From: Bermanella sp044597725
Lineage (GTDB): Bacteria > Pseudomonadota > Gammaproteobacteria > Pseudomonadales > Oceanobacteraceae
Direction of reading: 5' to 3'
Length of the DNA: 64,000 nucleotides
NCBI RefSeq assembly: GCF_044597725.1
Contig: NZ_CP139003.1
Coordinates: 310,001 to 374,000, forward strand
Made by a program: the position numbers and the translations under genes. The notes beneath the pieces are model-generated. The model was not told the DNA's origin. It did not search any database and worked only from the letters and a program-made list of their open reading frames with translations. Position 1 is the stretch's first letter. The number at the start of each line of letters is the position of its first letter. This document shows positions 36,701 through 45,630 of the stretch, piece after piece.

Positions 36701-38587
36701 GTGGAATACGCGAAGCGCTATGACGTGATTGTTGTCGGTGGTGGACATGCTGGTACCGAGGCCTGCCTGGCTGCGGCGCGTATGGGGTGTAAAACCCTAT
36801 TACTTACTCACGCCATCGAAACCGTGGGGGTTATGTCTTGCAACCCAGCCATTGGGGGTATTGGTAAATCTCATCTTGTTAAAGAAATTGATGCCTTTGA
36901 TGGCGCCATGGCCCGAGCCACCGATAAAGGTGGTATTCAATTTCGTACACTCAATAGCCGCAAGGGCCCTGCTGTGCGTGCTACTCGTGCACAGGCCGAC
37001 CGGGCGTTATATAAGGCGGCAATTCGAGAGATCGTTGAAAACCAACCTAATTTAGAATTCTTCCAGCAAGCTTGTGATGACTTAATCGTTGAAGGTGATA
37101 CGGTTAAAGGCGTTGTTACTCAAGCGGGCATAAAAATTTATGCCGATTCCGTAGTTTTAACCACAGGTACGTTCTTAGGTGGAGTTATCCACATAGGTAT
37201 GGATAACTATCAAGGGGGTCGTGCAGGTGATCCCCCGGCAAATAACTTGGCTCAGCGCCTACGTGAATTGCCGTTTAATGTGGGTCGATTAAAAACCGGT
37301 ACGCCTGCGCGCATTGATGCCCGCAGTGTGGACTTTTCGGTTATGCAACGTCAGCCCGGTGATGATGTCACACCCGTTATGTCGTTTATGGGGAATCAGC
37401 AAGATCATCCTCAGCAAATAGATTGTTTTATTACCCATACCAATGAAAAAACCCATGATATTATTCGCGCGGGTCTTGATCGAAGCCCAATGTACAGTGG
37501 TGTTATCGAAGGTATAGGGCCGCGCTATTGCCCTTCTATCGAAGATAAAGTGATGCGGTTTGCGGATAAAACTTCGCATCAGATTTTTGTCGAGCCAGAA
37601 GGGTTATCCACACATGAATTATATCCAAACGGGATTAGCACTAGTTTGCCGTTTGATGTGCAGGTGGAACTTATCCACAGCATGAAAGGGTTTGAGAATG
37701 CCCATATTACACGCCCAGGTTATGCCATAGAGTACGACTTTTTTAATCCACAGGATTTAAAGCACTCGCTAGAAACCAAGTTCATGCAGGGTTTATTCTT
37801 TGCTGGGCAAATTAATGGTACAACTGGTTATGAAGAAGCTGGTGCACAAGGTTTATTAGCTGGAACGAATGCTGCCCTGCGTAGCATGGAAAAAGATGCT
37901 TGGTATCCGCGTCGCGATGAAGCTTACATTGGTGTACTTGTAGATGACTTAATTACCATGGGCACCAATGAGCCCTATCGTATGTTTACCAGTCGTGCGG
38001 AATATCGTCTGATTTTACGTGAAGATAATGCTGATTTACGTCTTACTGAAAAAGGCCGTGAGCTTGGTTTGGTTAGCGATGAACGCTGGGCTGCATTTTC
38101 TAAGAAGAAAGAAGCAATAGAATTAGAAACCCAACGCATGCAATCTACCTGGATTCAGCCCAATACAGCTGAAGGCGAAGTGGTAAATCAGTTAAGTAAA
38201 ACCCCTATTACTCGTGAATACAGTTTAATGGATTTACTTAAGCGCCCTGAAATCACTTACGGTGATATTGCTCATCTTAAAGGTGAGGCAGTAGAAGATC
38301 CGCAGGTTAGTGAACAAGTACAAATTACTGCTAAATACGCGGGGTACATTGCTCGTCAACTAGAAGAAATAGAGCAGATGCGCCGCTACGAAGATACCTT
38401 ACTGCCAGCTGATTTAGACTTCTCGAAGGTTGGCGGTTTAAGTAACGAGATTGTGCAAAAGCTTTCAGAGATTCAGCCTGAAACCTTAGGTACCGCAAGT
38501 CGTATTCAAGGGGTAACGCCCGCGGCCATTAGCCAGCTATTGGTTTATTTGAAAAAGAATCACAGTGTGCAAAAGCAAATTGCATAA
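36701..38587 (+). CDS. mnmG: tRNA uridine-34 carboxymethylaminomethyl enzyme MnmG (GidA)
   Basis: A 628-residue FAD protein, partner of MnmE (E. coli 629). VVGGGHAGTEACLAAARMG binds FAD; CNPAIGGIGKSHLVKEIDA, GTFLGGVIHIG, GRLKTGTPARID and GQINGTTGYEEAGAQGL are family blocks. The start is GTG at 36701 with AGAGG upstream. Three perfect TTATCCACA 9-mers occur inside the gene (37185, 37604, 37671). rsmG follows after 18 bases. Confidence 0.98.
   Translation: MEYAKRYDVIVVGGGHAGTEACLAAARMGCKTLLLTHAIETVGVMSCNPAIGGIGKSHLVKEIDAFDGAMARATDKGGIQFRTLNSRKGPAVRATRAQADRALYKAAIREIVENQPNLEFFQQACDDLIVEGDTVKGVVTQAGIKIYADSVVLTTGTFLGGVIHIGMDNYQGGRAGDPPANNLAQRLRELPFNVGRLKTGTPARIDARSVDFSVMQRQPGDDVTPVMSFMGNQQDHPQQIDCFITHTNEKTHDIIRAGLDRSPMYSGVIEGIGPRYCPSIEDKVMRFADKTSHQIFVEPEGLSTHELYPNGISTSLPFDVQVELIHSMKGFENAHITRPGYAIEYDFFNPQDLKHSLETKFMQGLFFAGQINGTTGYEEAGAQGLLAGTNAALRSMEKDAWYPRRDEAYIGVLVDDLITMGTNEPYRMFTSRAEYRLILREDNADLRLTEKGRELGLVSDERWAAFSKKKEAIELETQRMQSTWIQPNTAEGEVVNQLSKTPITREYSLMDLLKRPEITYGDIAHLKGEAVEDPQVSEQVQITAKYAGYIARQLEEIEQMRRYEDTLLPADLDFSKVGGLSNEIVQKLSEIQPETLGTASRIQGVTPAAISQLLVYLKKNHSVQKQIA
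37185..37679 (+). other. Cluster of three perfect DnaA boxes inside mnmG
   Basis: TTATCCACA occurs at 37185-37193, 37604-37612 and 37671-37679, all in the same orientation; the last two are 58 bases apart. A fourth perfect box, reversed, is at 36026. They are read as codons for VIH, LST and LIH in mnmG, so they do not disturb the protein. Confidence 0.6.
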
Positions 38588-38605
38588 CCTGATTTAAGGA
38601 CCCTC

Positions 38606-39223
38606 ATGTACGACGCGTTATTGAAAAAAGGCCTAGCCCAACTAGGCCTTGAATTAAGCTCCGATAAAATAGACCAACTGCTTGCTTACCATGCGCTTTT
38701 AGTGAAATGGAATAAAGCCTACAACTTAACTGCTGTGCGTGACCCGCAAGAGATGATTGGTCGGCACTTGCTCGATAGCTTGAGCATTATTCCGCACATA
38801 GAAGGCGACACTGTGCTTGATGTAGGCACCGGTCCGGGTTTACCTGGTATTCCCATGTCGATTTGCTTTCCTGAGCGTCGCTTTACCCTGCTTGATAGTA
38901 ATGGCAAGAAAACTCGGTTTTTGACCCAGAGTAAAATTGAACTGGGTCTAAGCAATATGACCCCAGTGCAGTCGCGTATTGAATCATTTCAACATGAGCT
39001 ATTCGATGCCATAACAAGCCGTGCCTTTGCGACCTTAAAGGACATGGTAGATGGCAGTATTCATCTGCTTAAGCGTGGTGGCTTCTTTTATGCCATGAAA
39101 GGCGTTTATCCAGAAGGTGAAATTGAACAATTGGATGAAAGAGTAAGTGTGGTAGACTGTTTCGTTCTGCACGTTCCTGGGGAGGATGGGGAGCGTCACT
39201 TGGTAAAAATAATAAAGAACTAG
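38606..39223 (+). CDS. rsmG: 16S rRNA (guanine-527-N7) methyltransferase RsmG (GidB)
   Basis: A 205-residue SAM-dependent enzyme (E. coli 207) that methylates G527 of 16S rRNA. VLDVGTGPGLPGIPMSI near residue 71 is the SAM site; NLTAVRDPQEMIGRHLLDSL and SRAFATLKDM are family signatures. Loss of this enzyme is known to give low-level streptomycin resistance. It lies between mnmG and parA. Confidence 0.97.
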   Translation: MYDALLKKGLAQLGLELSSDKIDQLLAYHALLVKWNKAYNLTAVRDPQEMIGRHLLDSLSIIPHIEGDTVLDVGTGPGLPGIPMSICFPERRFTLLDSNGKKTRFLTQSKIELGLSNMTPVQSRIESFQHELFDAITSRAFATLKDMVDGSIHLLKRGGFFYAMKGVYPEGEIEQLDERVSVVDCFVLHVPGEDGERHLVKIIKN

Positions 39224-39275
39224 AATCGCCAGCGTTTACAAACGCAATAGTCGTGAAAAAGTCTCGAGGTGTTGA

Positions 39276-40055
39276 GTGGGTCGAATCATAGCAGTTGCAA
39301 ACCAAAAAGGCGGAGTGGGTAAAACCACAACGGCGGTTAATTTGTCAGCGTCTCTTGTAGCGACAAAAAGAAAGGTTCTGGTGATTGATCTAGACCCACA
39401 AGGTAACGCCACCATGGGCAGTGGTGTTAATAAGCATGATCTCGAGTATTCGGTTTATGACTTACTGATTGATGATGCCAAAATTGAACAAGTGAAAGTA
39501 AAAACCGACCCCGCCGGATACGATATTCTGCCTGCTAATGGCGACCTAACCGCAGCAGAAGTTGAGCTAATGGATATGGAAGGCAAAGAAAGCCGCCTAC
39601 GCCATGCCTTAACCGGAATTAAAAAAGAATACGATTACATTATTATCGACTGCCCGCCTTCACTGAATATGCTAACGGTTAATGCGTTTGTTGCGGCTGA
39701 TGGCATTATTATCCCCATGCAATGTGAATACTATGCCCTTGAAGGTTTAACCGCTCTGATGAATACCATTGAGCGGATTCAGCAAATAAACCCAGAGCTA
39801 ACCATTGATGGTCTACTGCGTACTATGTATGACCCGCGGGCAAGTTTAACCACCGACGTTTCGGCACAGTTAATTAACCATTTTGGCGATCAAGTCTATG
39901 GCACAGTTATTCCGCGTAATATCCGATTAGCAGAAGCCCCTAGTTATGGTATGCCGGTACTGTGTTATGATAAGACATCCCGCGGTGCAGTGGCCTATTT
40001 AGCGCTTGCGGGTGAAGTAAATCGAAAGTGTCAATCTAAAAGCATTACTGCATAA
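39276..40055 (+). CDS. parA: Chromosome partitioning ATPase ParA (Soj)
   Basis: A 259-residue deviant Walker A ATPase: ANQKGGVGKTTTAVNLSASL at residue 8, VIDLDPQGNATMGSG near 36, and IIIDCPPSLNMLTVNA near 117. It moves ParB-parS complexes and so the newly copied origins. The start is GTG with GAGGTG upstream. parB follows after 25 bases; its target parS sites lie in recF. Confidence 0.97.
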   Translation: MGRIIAVANQKGGVGKTTTAVNLSASLVATKRKVLVIDLDPQGNATMGSGVNKHDLEYSVYDLLIDDAKIEQVKVKTDPAGYDILPANGDLTAAEVELMDMEGKESRLRHALTGIKKEYDYIIIDCPPSLNMLTVNAFVAADGIIIPMQCEYYALEGLTALMNTIERIQQINPELTIDGLLRTMYDPRASLTTDVSAQLINHFGDQVYGTVIPRNIRLAEAPSYGMPVLCYDKTSRGAVAYLALAGEVNRKCQSKSITA

Positions 40056-40080
40056 GTAAAATTATAACGGCAAACATTAC

Positions 40081-40974
40081 ATGGCAAAGAAACGTGGACT
40101 GGGAACAGGCTTGGATGCCCTCTTAGCAGGAGCAGCAAGTTCAAAAGCACAAACCGAAACCCCATCAACCGAGGTTGATGCCCCAGTTAGGGAAACCCTA
40201 AAACAACTGCCTATCGAATATCTCCAGCCGGGGCAGTATCAACCACGCAAAGATATGCACCCAGAGGCGCTAGAAGAACTGGCGGCATCTATTCGCGCAC
40301 AGGGCATTATGCAGCCTATCGTTGTGCGCCCTATTTCTGGTACACAAGCCAATACCCGTTACGAAATCATTGCCGGTGAGCGTCGCTGGCGCGCTGCTCA
40401 GTTGGCCGAGCTCCATGAAATTCCGGTTATTATTAAAGACGTACCCGATGAAGCGGCCATTGCCATGGCGCTTATCGAAAACATTCAGCGCGAAAACCTT
40501 AACTCCATGGAAGAAGCCAGAGCGCTGCATCGGTTGCAAGAAGAGTTCGATTTAACCCAGCAGCAAGTGGCCAATGCCGTGGGCAAAAGCCGCGTATCTG
40601 TGACCAACTTATTACGTTTAATGAACCTTAATGATGACGTGCGCACTTTGTTAGAGCGTGGCGATATCGAAACCGGGCACGCCAAAGTGTTGTTGGGTTT
40701 GCAGCAAGAAGCACAGTCGGAAGCGGCGAAGCAAGTTGTGGCAAAAGCATTAACCGTAAGACAAACCGAAGTATTGGTAAAAAATTGGCACGAACCCAAG
40801 AAGCCAACTAAGCCCGAAGCGAAAAACCCAGATATCGACCGTCTGGAGAGTAAGCTTGGCGAGCGCCTTGGGGCAAAGGTTGAGTTAAAGCACAACCAAA
40901 AAGGCAAAGGCAAGCTAGTAATAAGCTATGCCAGCTTAGATGAGCTTGACGGCATTCTAAATCACATCAAATAA
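40081..40974 (+). CDS. parB: Chromosome partitioning protein ParB
   Basis: A 297-residue CTP-dependent clamp that loads at parS. The N-terminal CTP-binding domain contains GQYQPRKDMHPEALEELAAS and AGERRWRAAQLA; MALIENIQRENLN follows, then the helix-turn-helix LTQQQVANAVGKSRVSVTNL, and a C-terminal dimerization domain rich in Lys. A Ser/Thr/Glu-rich linker joins the first residues (KKRGLGTGLDALL, the ParA-activating tail) to the core. Confidence 0.97.
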   Translation: MAKKRGLGTGLDALLAGAASSKAQTETPSTEVDAPVRETLKQLPIEYLQPGQYQPRKDMHPEALEELAASIRAQGIMQPIVVRPISGTQANTRYEIIAGERRWRAAQLAELHEIPVIIKDVPDEAAIAMALIENIQRENLNSMEEARALHRLQEEFDLTQQQVANAVGKSRVSVTNLLRLMNLNDDVRTLLERGDIETGHAKVLLGLQQEAQSEAAKQVVAKALTVRQTEVLVKNWHEPKKPTKPEAKNPDIDRLESKLGERLGAKVELKHNQKGKGKLVISYASLDELDGILNHIK

Positions 40975-41124
40975 CGCCATCGATTCATGGAGTGAAGTTG
41001 GCGTGTCTTGCACATTGCGCAGTGTCGATAGTCCCTCTACACTGCCTGCTGCCCTAAAAATGATCAGATAGTGCCCATAAATAGCACAATCCGAAAATTA
41101 AATGGTTTTAAGTGCACTGGCCTG

Positions 41125-41153
41125 TTGAAGCGGCGCGGTATAGCCAATATAAT
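41125..41153 (+). promoter_or_regulatory. Strong sigma-70 promoter of the atp operon
   Basis: TTGAAG and TATAAT, separated by exactly 17 bases, lie about 70 bases before atpI in the 249-base gap after parB. The -10 is perfect. Nothing else in the gap looks like a gene. Confidence 0.75.
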
Positions 41154-41223
41154 TCTGCGCGCTTATTCTGAGCGAGGTAAGTGTTTAATTACGCTCGTTG
41201 GCAAGTAATGGCTGGGGTGAAAA

Positions 41224-41595
41224 GTGCCAAATACGATAAAACAGCCGCCCGTACATCGGATAATACTTGTCCAGTTAAGTCTAAGTTTTGCCGTAGCACT
41301 GGCATTTCTATTTCAAGATCAGAATGCAGCCATATCCGCTCTAGTGGGTGGGTTAATAAGTACCGTCCCAAATGCATATTTTATTTACAAAGCGTTTATG
41401 TATAGAGGGGCCAGACAGATATCACAAGCACTGCAAAGTTTCTATCAAGGCGGTGCTTGGAAGATGGTGTTAACAGCCATAGGGTTTGCCCTAGCGTTTA
41501 AGTTGTTACAGCCAGTGAATATTACAGCGTTGTTTACCGGATTTTTATTGGTGCAAACCAGTAATGTCTTCAACGCCAAAATTGCAAATTTTTAA
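41224..41595 (+). CDS. atpI: ATP synthase protein I
   Basis: A 123-residue membrane protein with about four hydrophobic helices, including ALVGGLISTVPNAYFIYKAF, typical of AtpI. AtpI assists assembly of the c-ring and is not part of the finished enzyme. The start is GTG at 41224 with GGGGTG upstream. It is the first gene of the atp operon. Confidence 0.9.
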   Translation: MPNTIKQPPVHRIILVQLSLSFAVALAFLFQDQNAAISALVGGLISTVPNAYFIYKAFMYRGARQISQALQSFYQGGAWKMVLTAIGFALAFKLLQPVNITALFTGFLLVQTSNVFNAKIANF

Positions 41596-41618
41596 ACCTT
41601 TTGGACTGAGAGTGAAAT

Positions 41619-42530
41619 ATGGCAGGTACGTCTACCGAATATATTAAACACCACCTCACCAATCTAACCTACGGACAGCTGCCTGTAGGAACTGAGCGGG
41701 AAGATGGAACAATATTAAGCGAAAATACTTGGACACTTGCACAAAGTGCCGAAGAAGCCTCAAAAATGGGCTTTTGGGCCGTGCATGTAGACTCATTGAT
41801 TTGGTCTATAGGACTGGGTGCTTTGTTAATGGCACTTTTCTATCGTGCTGCGCGTAAAGCCAGTGCCGGTGTACCTAGCGGTTTTCAAAACTTTGTAGAG
41901 TCTTTAGTTGAGTTTGTAGATAACACAGTTAAAGAATCTTTCCACGGCCGTAACGCACTCGTTGCTCCGTTATCGCTTACCATTTTTACCTGGGTGTTCA
42001 TGATGAACCTAATGGACTTAATCCCAGTAGACGTTGTGCCTAAACTATTTGAACTGGCTTGGGCCGCAACCGGAAATGATCCTCACCACGCATTTATGAA
42101 AATCGTACCTTCTACCGATCCAAACATCACCGTAGGCCTAGCTCTGTTTGTATTTGGCCTCATGATTTTCTACGGAATCAAAGTAAAAGGTATCGGCGGG
42201 TTTATGGCAGAGCTAACCCTGCACCCGTTCAATGCAAAAAATCCCTTTGTACAAGTGCTGTTCATTCCAGTGAACTTTATATTAGAAGTATTGGCCTTAA
42301 TTGCTAAGCCAATCTCTTTAGCACTGCGTCTGTTCGGTAACATGTATGCGGGTGAGATGATCTTCATCCTAATCGCATTAATGTATTCAGCAGGCTGGGC
42401 CATGGGGATCTTTGGTGGTGCATTACAGTGGGCTTGGGCAGTATTCCATATTTTGGTTATTACTCTGCAAGCGTTCATCTTTATGATGCTGACTATTGTT
42501 TATATGAGCATGGCTCACGAGGATCACTAA
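41619..42530 (+). CDS. atpB: ATP synthase F0 subunit a
   Basis: A 303-residue membrane protein forming the proton half-channels next to the c-ring. The essential Arg is in LALRLFGNMYAGEMIF near residue 240; LNFILEVLA-like sequence (FIPVNFILEVLALIAKPISL) precedes it. It is somewhat longer than E. coli subunit a (271) because of the N-terminal and loop regions. An unusual 197-base gap with a structured repeat separates it from atpE. Confidence 0.97.
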   Translation: MAGTSTEYIKHHLTNLTYGQLPVGTEREDGTILSENTWTLAQSAEEASKMGFWAVHVDSLIWSIGLGALLMALFYRAARKASAGVPSGFQNFVESLVEFVDNTVKESFHGRNALVAPLSLTIFTWVFMMNLMDLIPVDVVPKLFELAWAATGNDPHHAFMKIVPSTDPNITVGLALFVFGLMIFYGIKVKGIGGFMAELTLHPFNAKNPFVQVLFIPVNFILEVLALIAKPISLALRLFGNMYAGEMIFILIALMYSAGWAMGIFGGALQWAWAVFHILVITLQAFIFMMLTIVYMSMAHEDH

Positions 42531-42547
42531 ATCTGGAAGCTTTGTTT

Positions 42548-42632
42548 GCTAAGGCTGTGTTGAAAATTGGTTCGAACTCCTCATGTGCTAAAGCACACTC
42601 CGGGTTCTCACAAATTTTCGCCTTGCCTTAGC
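42548..42632 (+). repeat. Structured intergenic element, copy A (atpB-atpE)
   Basis: Three nested stems can be drawn. Outer: GCTAAGGC (42548-42555) with GCCTTAGC (42625-42632). Middle: GAAAATT (42562-42568) with AATTTTC (42613-42619), plus GAAC (42574-42577) with GTTC (42604-42607). Inner: TGTGC (42584-42588) with GCACA (42593-42597), loop TAAA. Unpaired shared boxes are ACTCCTCA before and CTCCGGG after the inner stem, with GCCTTG near the 3' end. The same boxes and architecture with different stem sequences occur after glmS (copy B). Confidence 0.7.
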
Positions 42633-42727
42633 GGCACACGCAATCCCGATTTTACTGATAAGATTTTTACACTTTAACTTAACCGTTAATTCATCAACTT
42701 AACTTACTAAAAAAACTGGAGAAAACT

Positions 42728-42955
42728 ATGGAAATGGTATATATCGCAGCCTCTCTTATGATTGGTCTAGGTGCCCTAGGTACTGGTATTGGTTTCGCCC
42801 TACTAGGCGGTAAGCTACTTGAGTCTACAGCTCGTCAACCTGAGCTAGGTCCTCAACTACAAACCAAAACCTTCCTAATGGCTGGTCTATTGGACGCCGT
42901 ACCAATGATCGGTGTGGGTATCGCAATGTACCTAATTTTCGTTGTTGCTGGTTAA
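42728..42955 (+). CDS. atpE: ATP synthase F0 subunit c
   Basis: A 75-residue hairpin of two membrane helices that forms the rotor ring. The first helix has the Gly-rich motif GLGALGTGIGFALLGGK, the polar loop is ARQPELGP, and the ion-binding carboxylate is the Asp of GLLDAVPMIGVG near residue 56. Asp followed by Ala, without the Na+-type Glu-Ser pair, indicates proton coupling. GGAGAAAACT precedes the ATG. Confidence 0.97.
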   Translation: MEMVYIAASLMIGLGALGTGIGFALLGGKLLESTARQPELGPQLQTKTFLMAGLLDAVPMIGVGIAMYLIFVVAG

Positions 42956-43006
42956 TCGATACTGGATCACTAGACGACACCAACCAACGAAATAGAGGAC
43001 TAAGGC

Positions 43007-43477
43007 GTGAATATTAATTTGACATTGATCGGCCAGATCATCGCCTTTGCTGTTTTTGTATACTTCTGCATGAAGTTTGTTTGGCCTCCGCTAATCAACG
43101 CCATGCAAGAGCGTGCAAAGAAAATAGCAGATGGTTTGGACGCAGCAAATCGTGCCGACCGCGACCTGAAATTGGCTCAAGAAAAAGCCACTTCACAGAT
43201 GCGTGAAGCAAAAGAACAAGCTGCACAGATCATTGAGCAAGCCAATAAGCGCGCTAACCAAATTATTGATGAAGCCAAAGATACGGCTCGTCAAGAAGGT
43301 GAGCGCCTTAAAGTCGCTGCTCAAGCAGAAATTGATCAAGAAGTTAACCGCGCAAAAGAAACTCTGCGTCAGCAGGTTTCAGCATTAGCAGTTGCCGGTG
43401 CTTCTAAAATCCTGGAAACCTCAATTGATGTTGAGAAGCACAATGCGCTTCTAGACAAATTGGCAGAAGAGCTATAA
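43007..43477 (+). CDS. atpF: ATP synthase F0 subunit b
   Basis: A 156-residue stator subunit: one N-terminal membrane helix (INLTLIGQIIAFAVFVYFCM) followed by a long charged helix (residues 30-150) that forms the peripheral stalk dimer. Length equals E. coli AtpF. The start is GTG at 43007. It is 12 bases before atpH. Confidence 0.96.
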   Translation: MNINLTLIGQIIAFAVFVYFCMKFVWPPLINAMQERAKKIADGLDAANRADRDLKLAQEKATSQMREAKEQAAQIIEQANKRANQIIDEAKDTARQEGERLKVAAQAEIDQEVNRAKETLRQQVSALAVAGASKILETSIDVEKHNALLDKLAEEL

Positions 43478-43489
43478 GCGAGGTTTACC

Positions 43490-44026
43490 ATGGCTGAACT
43501 TTCAACATTGGCACGTCCATACGCGAAAGCAGCCTTCCAAGCAGCTGTTGATGCTGGTGAATTGCAAGCATGGTCAAACATGCTTGCAGTCGCTAGCAAC
43601 GTGACCGCAAACGAAGAGATTGACGAAGTATTAAGCAATCCAAGTTTAAGCGGTCAACAGCAGGCTCAAACATTGATCGATGTTTGTGGAGATGAGCTAA
43701 ACGAGGCAGGCCAAAACCTGATTCACGTATTAGCCGAACATAAGCGTATTACGCTTTTACCACACATCCTTGAGCAATTTGAGCACTTGAAGGCGGAGCA
43801 AGAGAAAGCAGTTGACGTAGAAATCGTCTCAGCTTTCGACGTAACCGACGAAACCAAGCAAAAATTGACTCAAGCTCTCAAGGCCAAACTTGATAAAGAC
43901 GTACGCGTCACAACCACTGTCGATAGCTCCTTAGTGGGCGGCGCCATCATCCGAGCGGGTGATTTGGTAATCGATGGTACTTTACGCGGCAAGTTGGCTA
44001 AGTTAGCCGAAGCGATGAACTCCTGA
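43490..44026 (+). CDS. atpH: ATP synthase F1 subunit delta
   Basis: A 178-residue subunit (E. coli 177) connecting the b stalk to the F1 head. It begins ELSTLARPYAKAAFQAA and ends with the conserved VGGAIIRAGDLVIDGTLRGKL. It lies between atpF and atpA with short gaps. Confidence 0.97.
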   Translation: MAELSTLARPYAKAAFQAAVDAGELQAWSNMLAVASNVTANEEIDEVLSNPSLSGQQQAQTLIDVCGDELNEAGQNLIHVLAEHKRITLLPHILEQFEHLKAEQEKAVDVEIVSAFDVTDETKQKLTQALKAKLDKDVRVTTTVDSSLVGGAIIRAGDLVIDGTLRGKLAKLAEAMNS

Positions 44027-44041
44027 GTTTGAGGGATAAAC

Positions 44042-45586
44042 ATGCAGCAATTAAATCCTAGCGAGATAAGCGAAGTGATTAAGAAGCGCATCGAGAAACT
44101 CGATGTGTCTTCAGAAGCACGTACAGAAGGTACAATCGTATCTGTATCTGATGGTATCGTGCGTATTCACGGTCTTGCCGACGTAATGTACGGCGAGATG
44201 ATTGAATTTGATGGTGGCGTATACGGTATGGCTCTAAACCTAGAGCGTGATTCCGTTGGTGCCATCGTATTGGGTGATTACCTACCACTACAAGAAGGCC
44301 AAAAAGCCCGTTGTACTGGTCGTATCTTAGAAGTACCTGCTGGTCCAGAACTACTGGGTCGTGTGGTTGATGCTCTAGGTAATCCAATTGACGGTAAAGG
44401 TCCAATTGAATCCAAGGTAACAACACCTGTAGAACGTGTTGCACCTGGTGTAATTGCACGTCAAGGCGTAGATCAACCGGTACAAACTGGTTATAAATCA
44501 GTTGATGCCATGGTACCTGTAGGCCGTGGTCAGCGTGAGCTAATCATCGGTGACCGTCAGACTGGTAAATCGGCTATGGCCATTGACGCCATTATTAACC
44601 AGAAAGATTCTGGTATTAAATGTGTGTATGTTGCCATTGGTCAGAAACAATCTTCTATTGCCAACGTAGTACGTAAGCTAGAAGAGCACGGCGCAATGGA
44701 AAACACCATTGTGGTTGCGGCTTCTGCTTCTGATCCTGCTTCAATGCAGTATCTATCTGCTTACGCTGGTTGTGCCATGGGTGAATATTTCCGTGACCGC
44801 GGTGAAGATGCGCTAATCGTATATGATGATTTGACTAAACAAGCTTGGGCTTACCGTCAAATTTCATTGCTACTTAAGCGTCCTCCTGGTCGTGAAGCTT
44901 ACCCTGGTGACGTATTCTACTTGCACTCTCGTCTACTAGAGCGTGCGTCTCGCGTAAATGCAGACTACGTAGAACAGTTCACCAGCGGTGAAGTAAAAGG
45001 TAAAACAGGTTCTTTAACTGCGTTACCGATTATCGAAACCCAAGGTGGTGACGTATCTGCGTTCGTACCAACAAACGTAATCTCCATTACTGATGGTCAG
45101 ATCTTCTTAGAAACTAACCTATTTAACTCGGGCATCCGCCCTGCGATGAACGCAGGTATTTCGGTATCTCGTGTAGGTGGTTCTGCACAAACTAAGATCA
45201 TCTCCAAATTAGGTGGTGGTATCCGTCTGGCATTGGCTCAGTACCGTGAATTGGCGGCTTTCGCTCAGTTCGCTTCTGATCTTGATGATGCAACTCGTGA
45301 ACAACTAGAGCACGGTAAAGCTGTTACTGAATTAATGAAGCAGAAACAGTACGCGCCTATGTCTGTAGCTGAAATGGCGATCATGCTATACGCAGCAAAC
45401 GAAGGTCATCTGAAAGATGTAGACGTAAACAAGATTGCAGATTTCGAAGCTGCACTACTTGCATACGCTAAGGCTGAGTTTAAAGACCTAATCGATCTAA
45501 TCAATGGCGCTGGTAAATACGGCGACGATGAGAAGAATGGTCTGAAAGACTTGCTAGAGAAATTTAAAGCGACTCAAACCTGGTAA
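44042..45586 (+). CDS. atpA: ATP synthase F1 subunit alpha
   Basis: A 514-residue non-catalytic nucleotide-binding subunit (E. coli 513). Walker A GDRQTGKSAMAIDAI is near residue 170; VGRGQRELIIGDRQ, VYDDLTKQAWAYRQ and SVSRVGGSAQ are present. Codon use looks more biased than in neighbouring genes, as expected for a highly expressed gene. Confidence 0.98.
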   Translation: MQQLNPSEISEVIKKRIEKLDVSSEARTEGTIVSVSDGIVRIHGLADVMYGEMIEFDGGVYGMALNLERDSVGAIVLGDYLPLQEGQKARCTGRILEVPAGPELLGRVVDALGNPIDGKGPIESKVTTPVERVAPGVIARQGVDQPVQTGYKSVDAMVPVGRGQRELIIGDRQTGKSAMAIDAIINQKDSGIKCVYVAIGQKQSSIANVVRKLEEHGAMENTIVVAASASDPASMQYLSAYAGCAMGEYFRDRGEDALIVYDDLTKQAWAYRQISLLLKRPPGREAYPGDVFYLHSRLLERASRVNADYVEQFTSGEVKGKTGSLTALPIIETQGGDVSAFVPTNVISITDGQIFLETNLFNSGIRPAMNAGISVSRVGGSAQTKIISKLGGGIRLALAQYRELAAFAQFASDLDDATREQLEHGKAVTELMKQKQYAPMSVAEMAIMLYAANEGHLKDVDVNKIADFEAALLAYAKAEFKDLIDLINGAGKYGDDEKNGLKDLLEKFKATQTW

Positions 45587-45630
45587 GCGGCGAAAGTCGC
45601 TCAGGTTGACTGAGATAAAGGGCAGTCATT

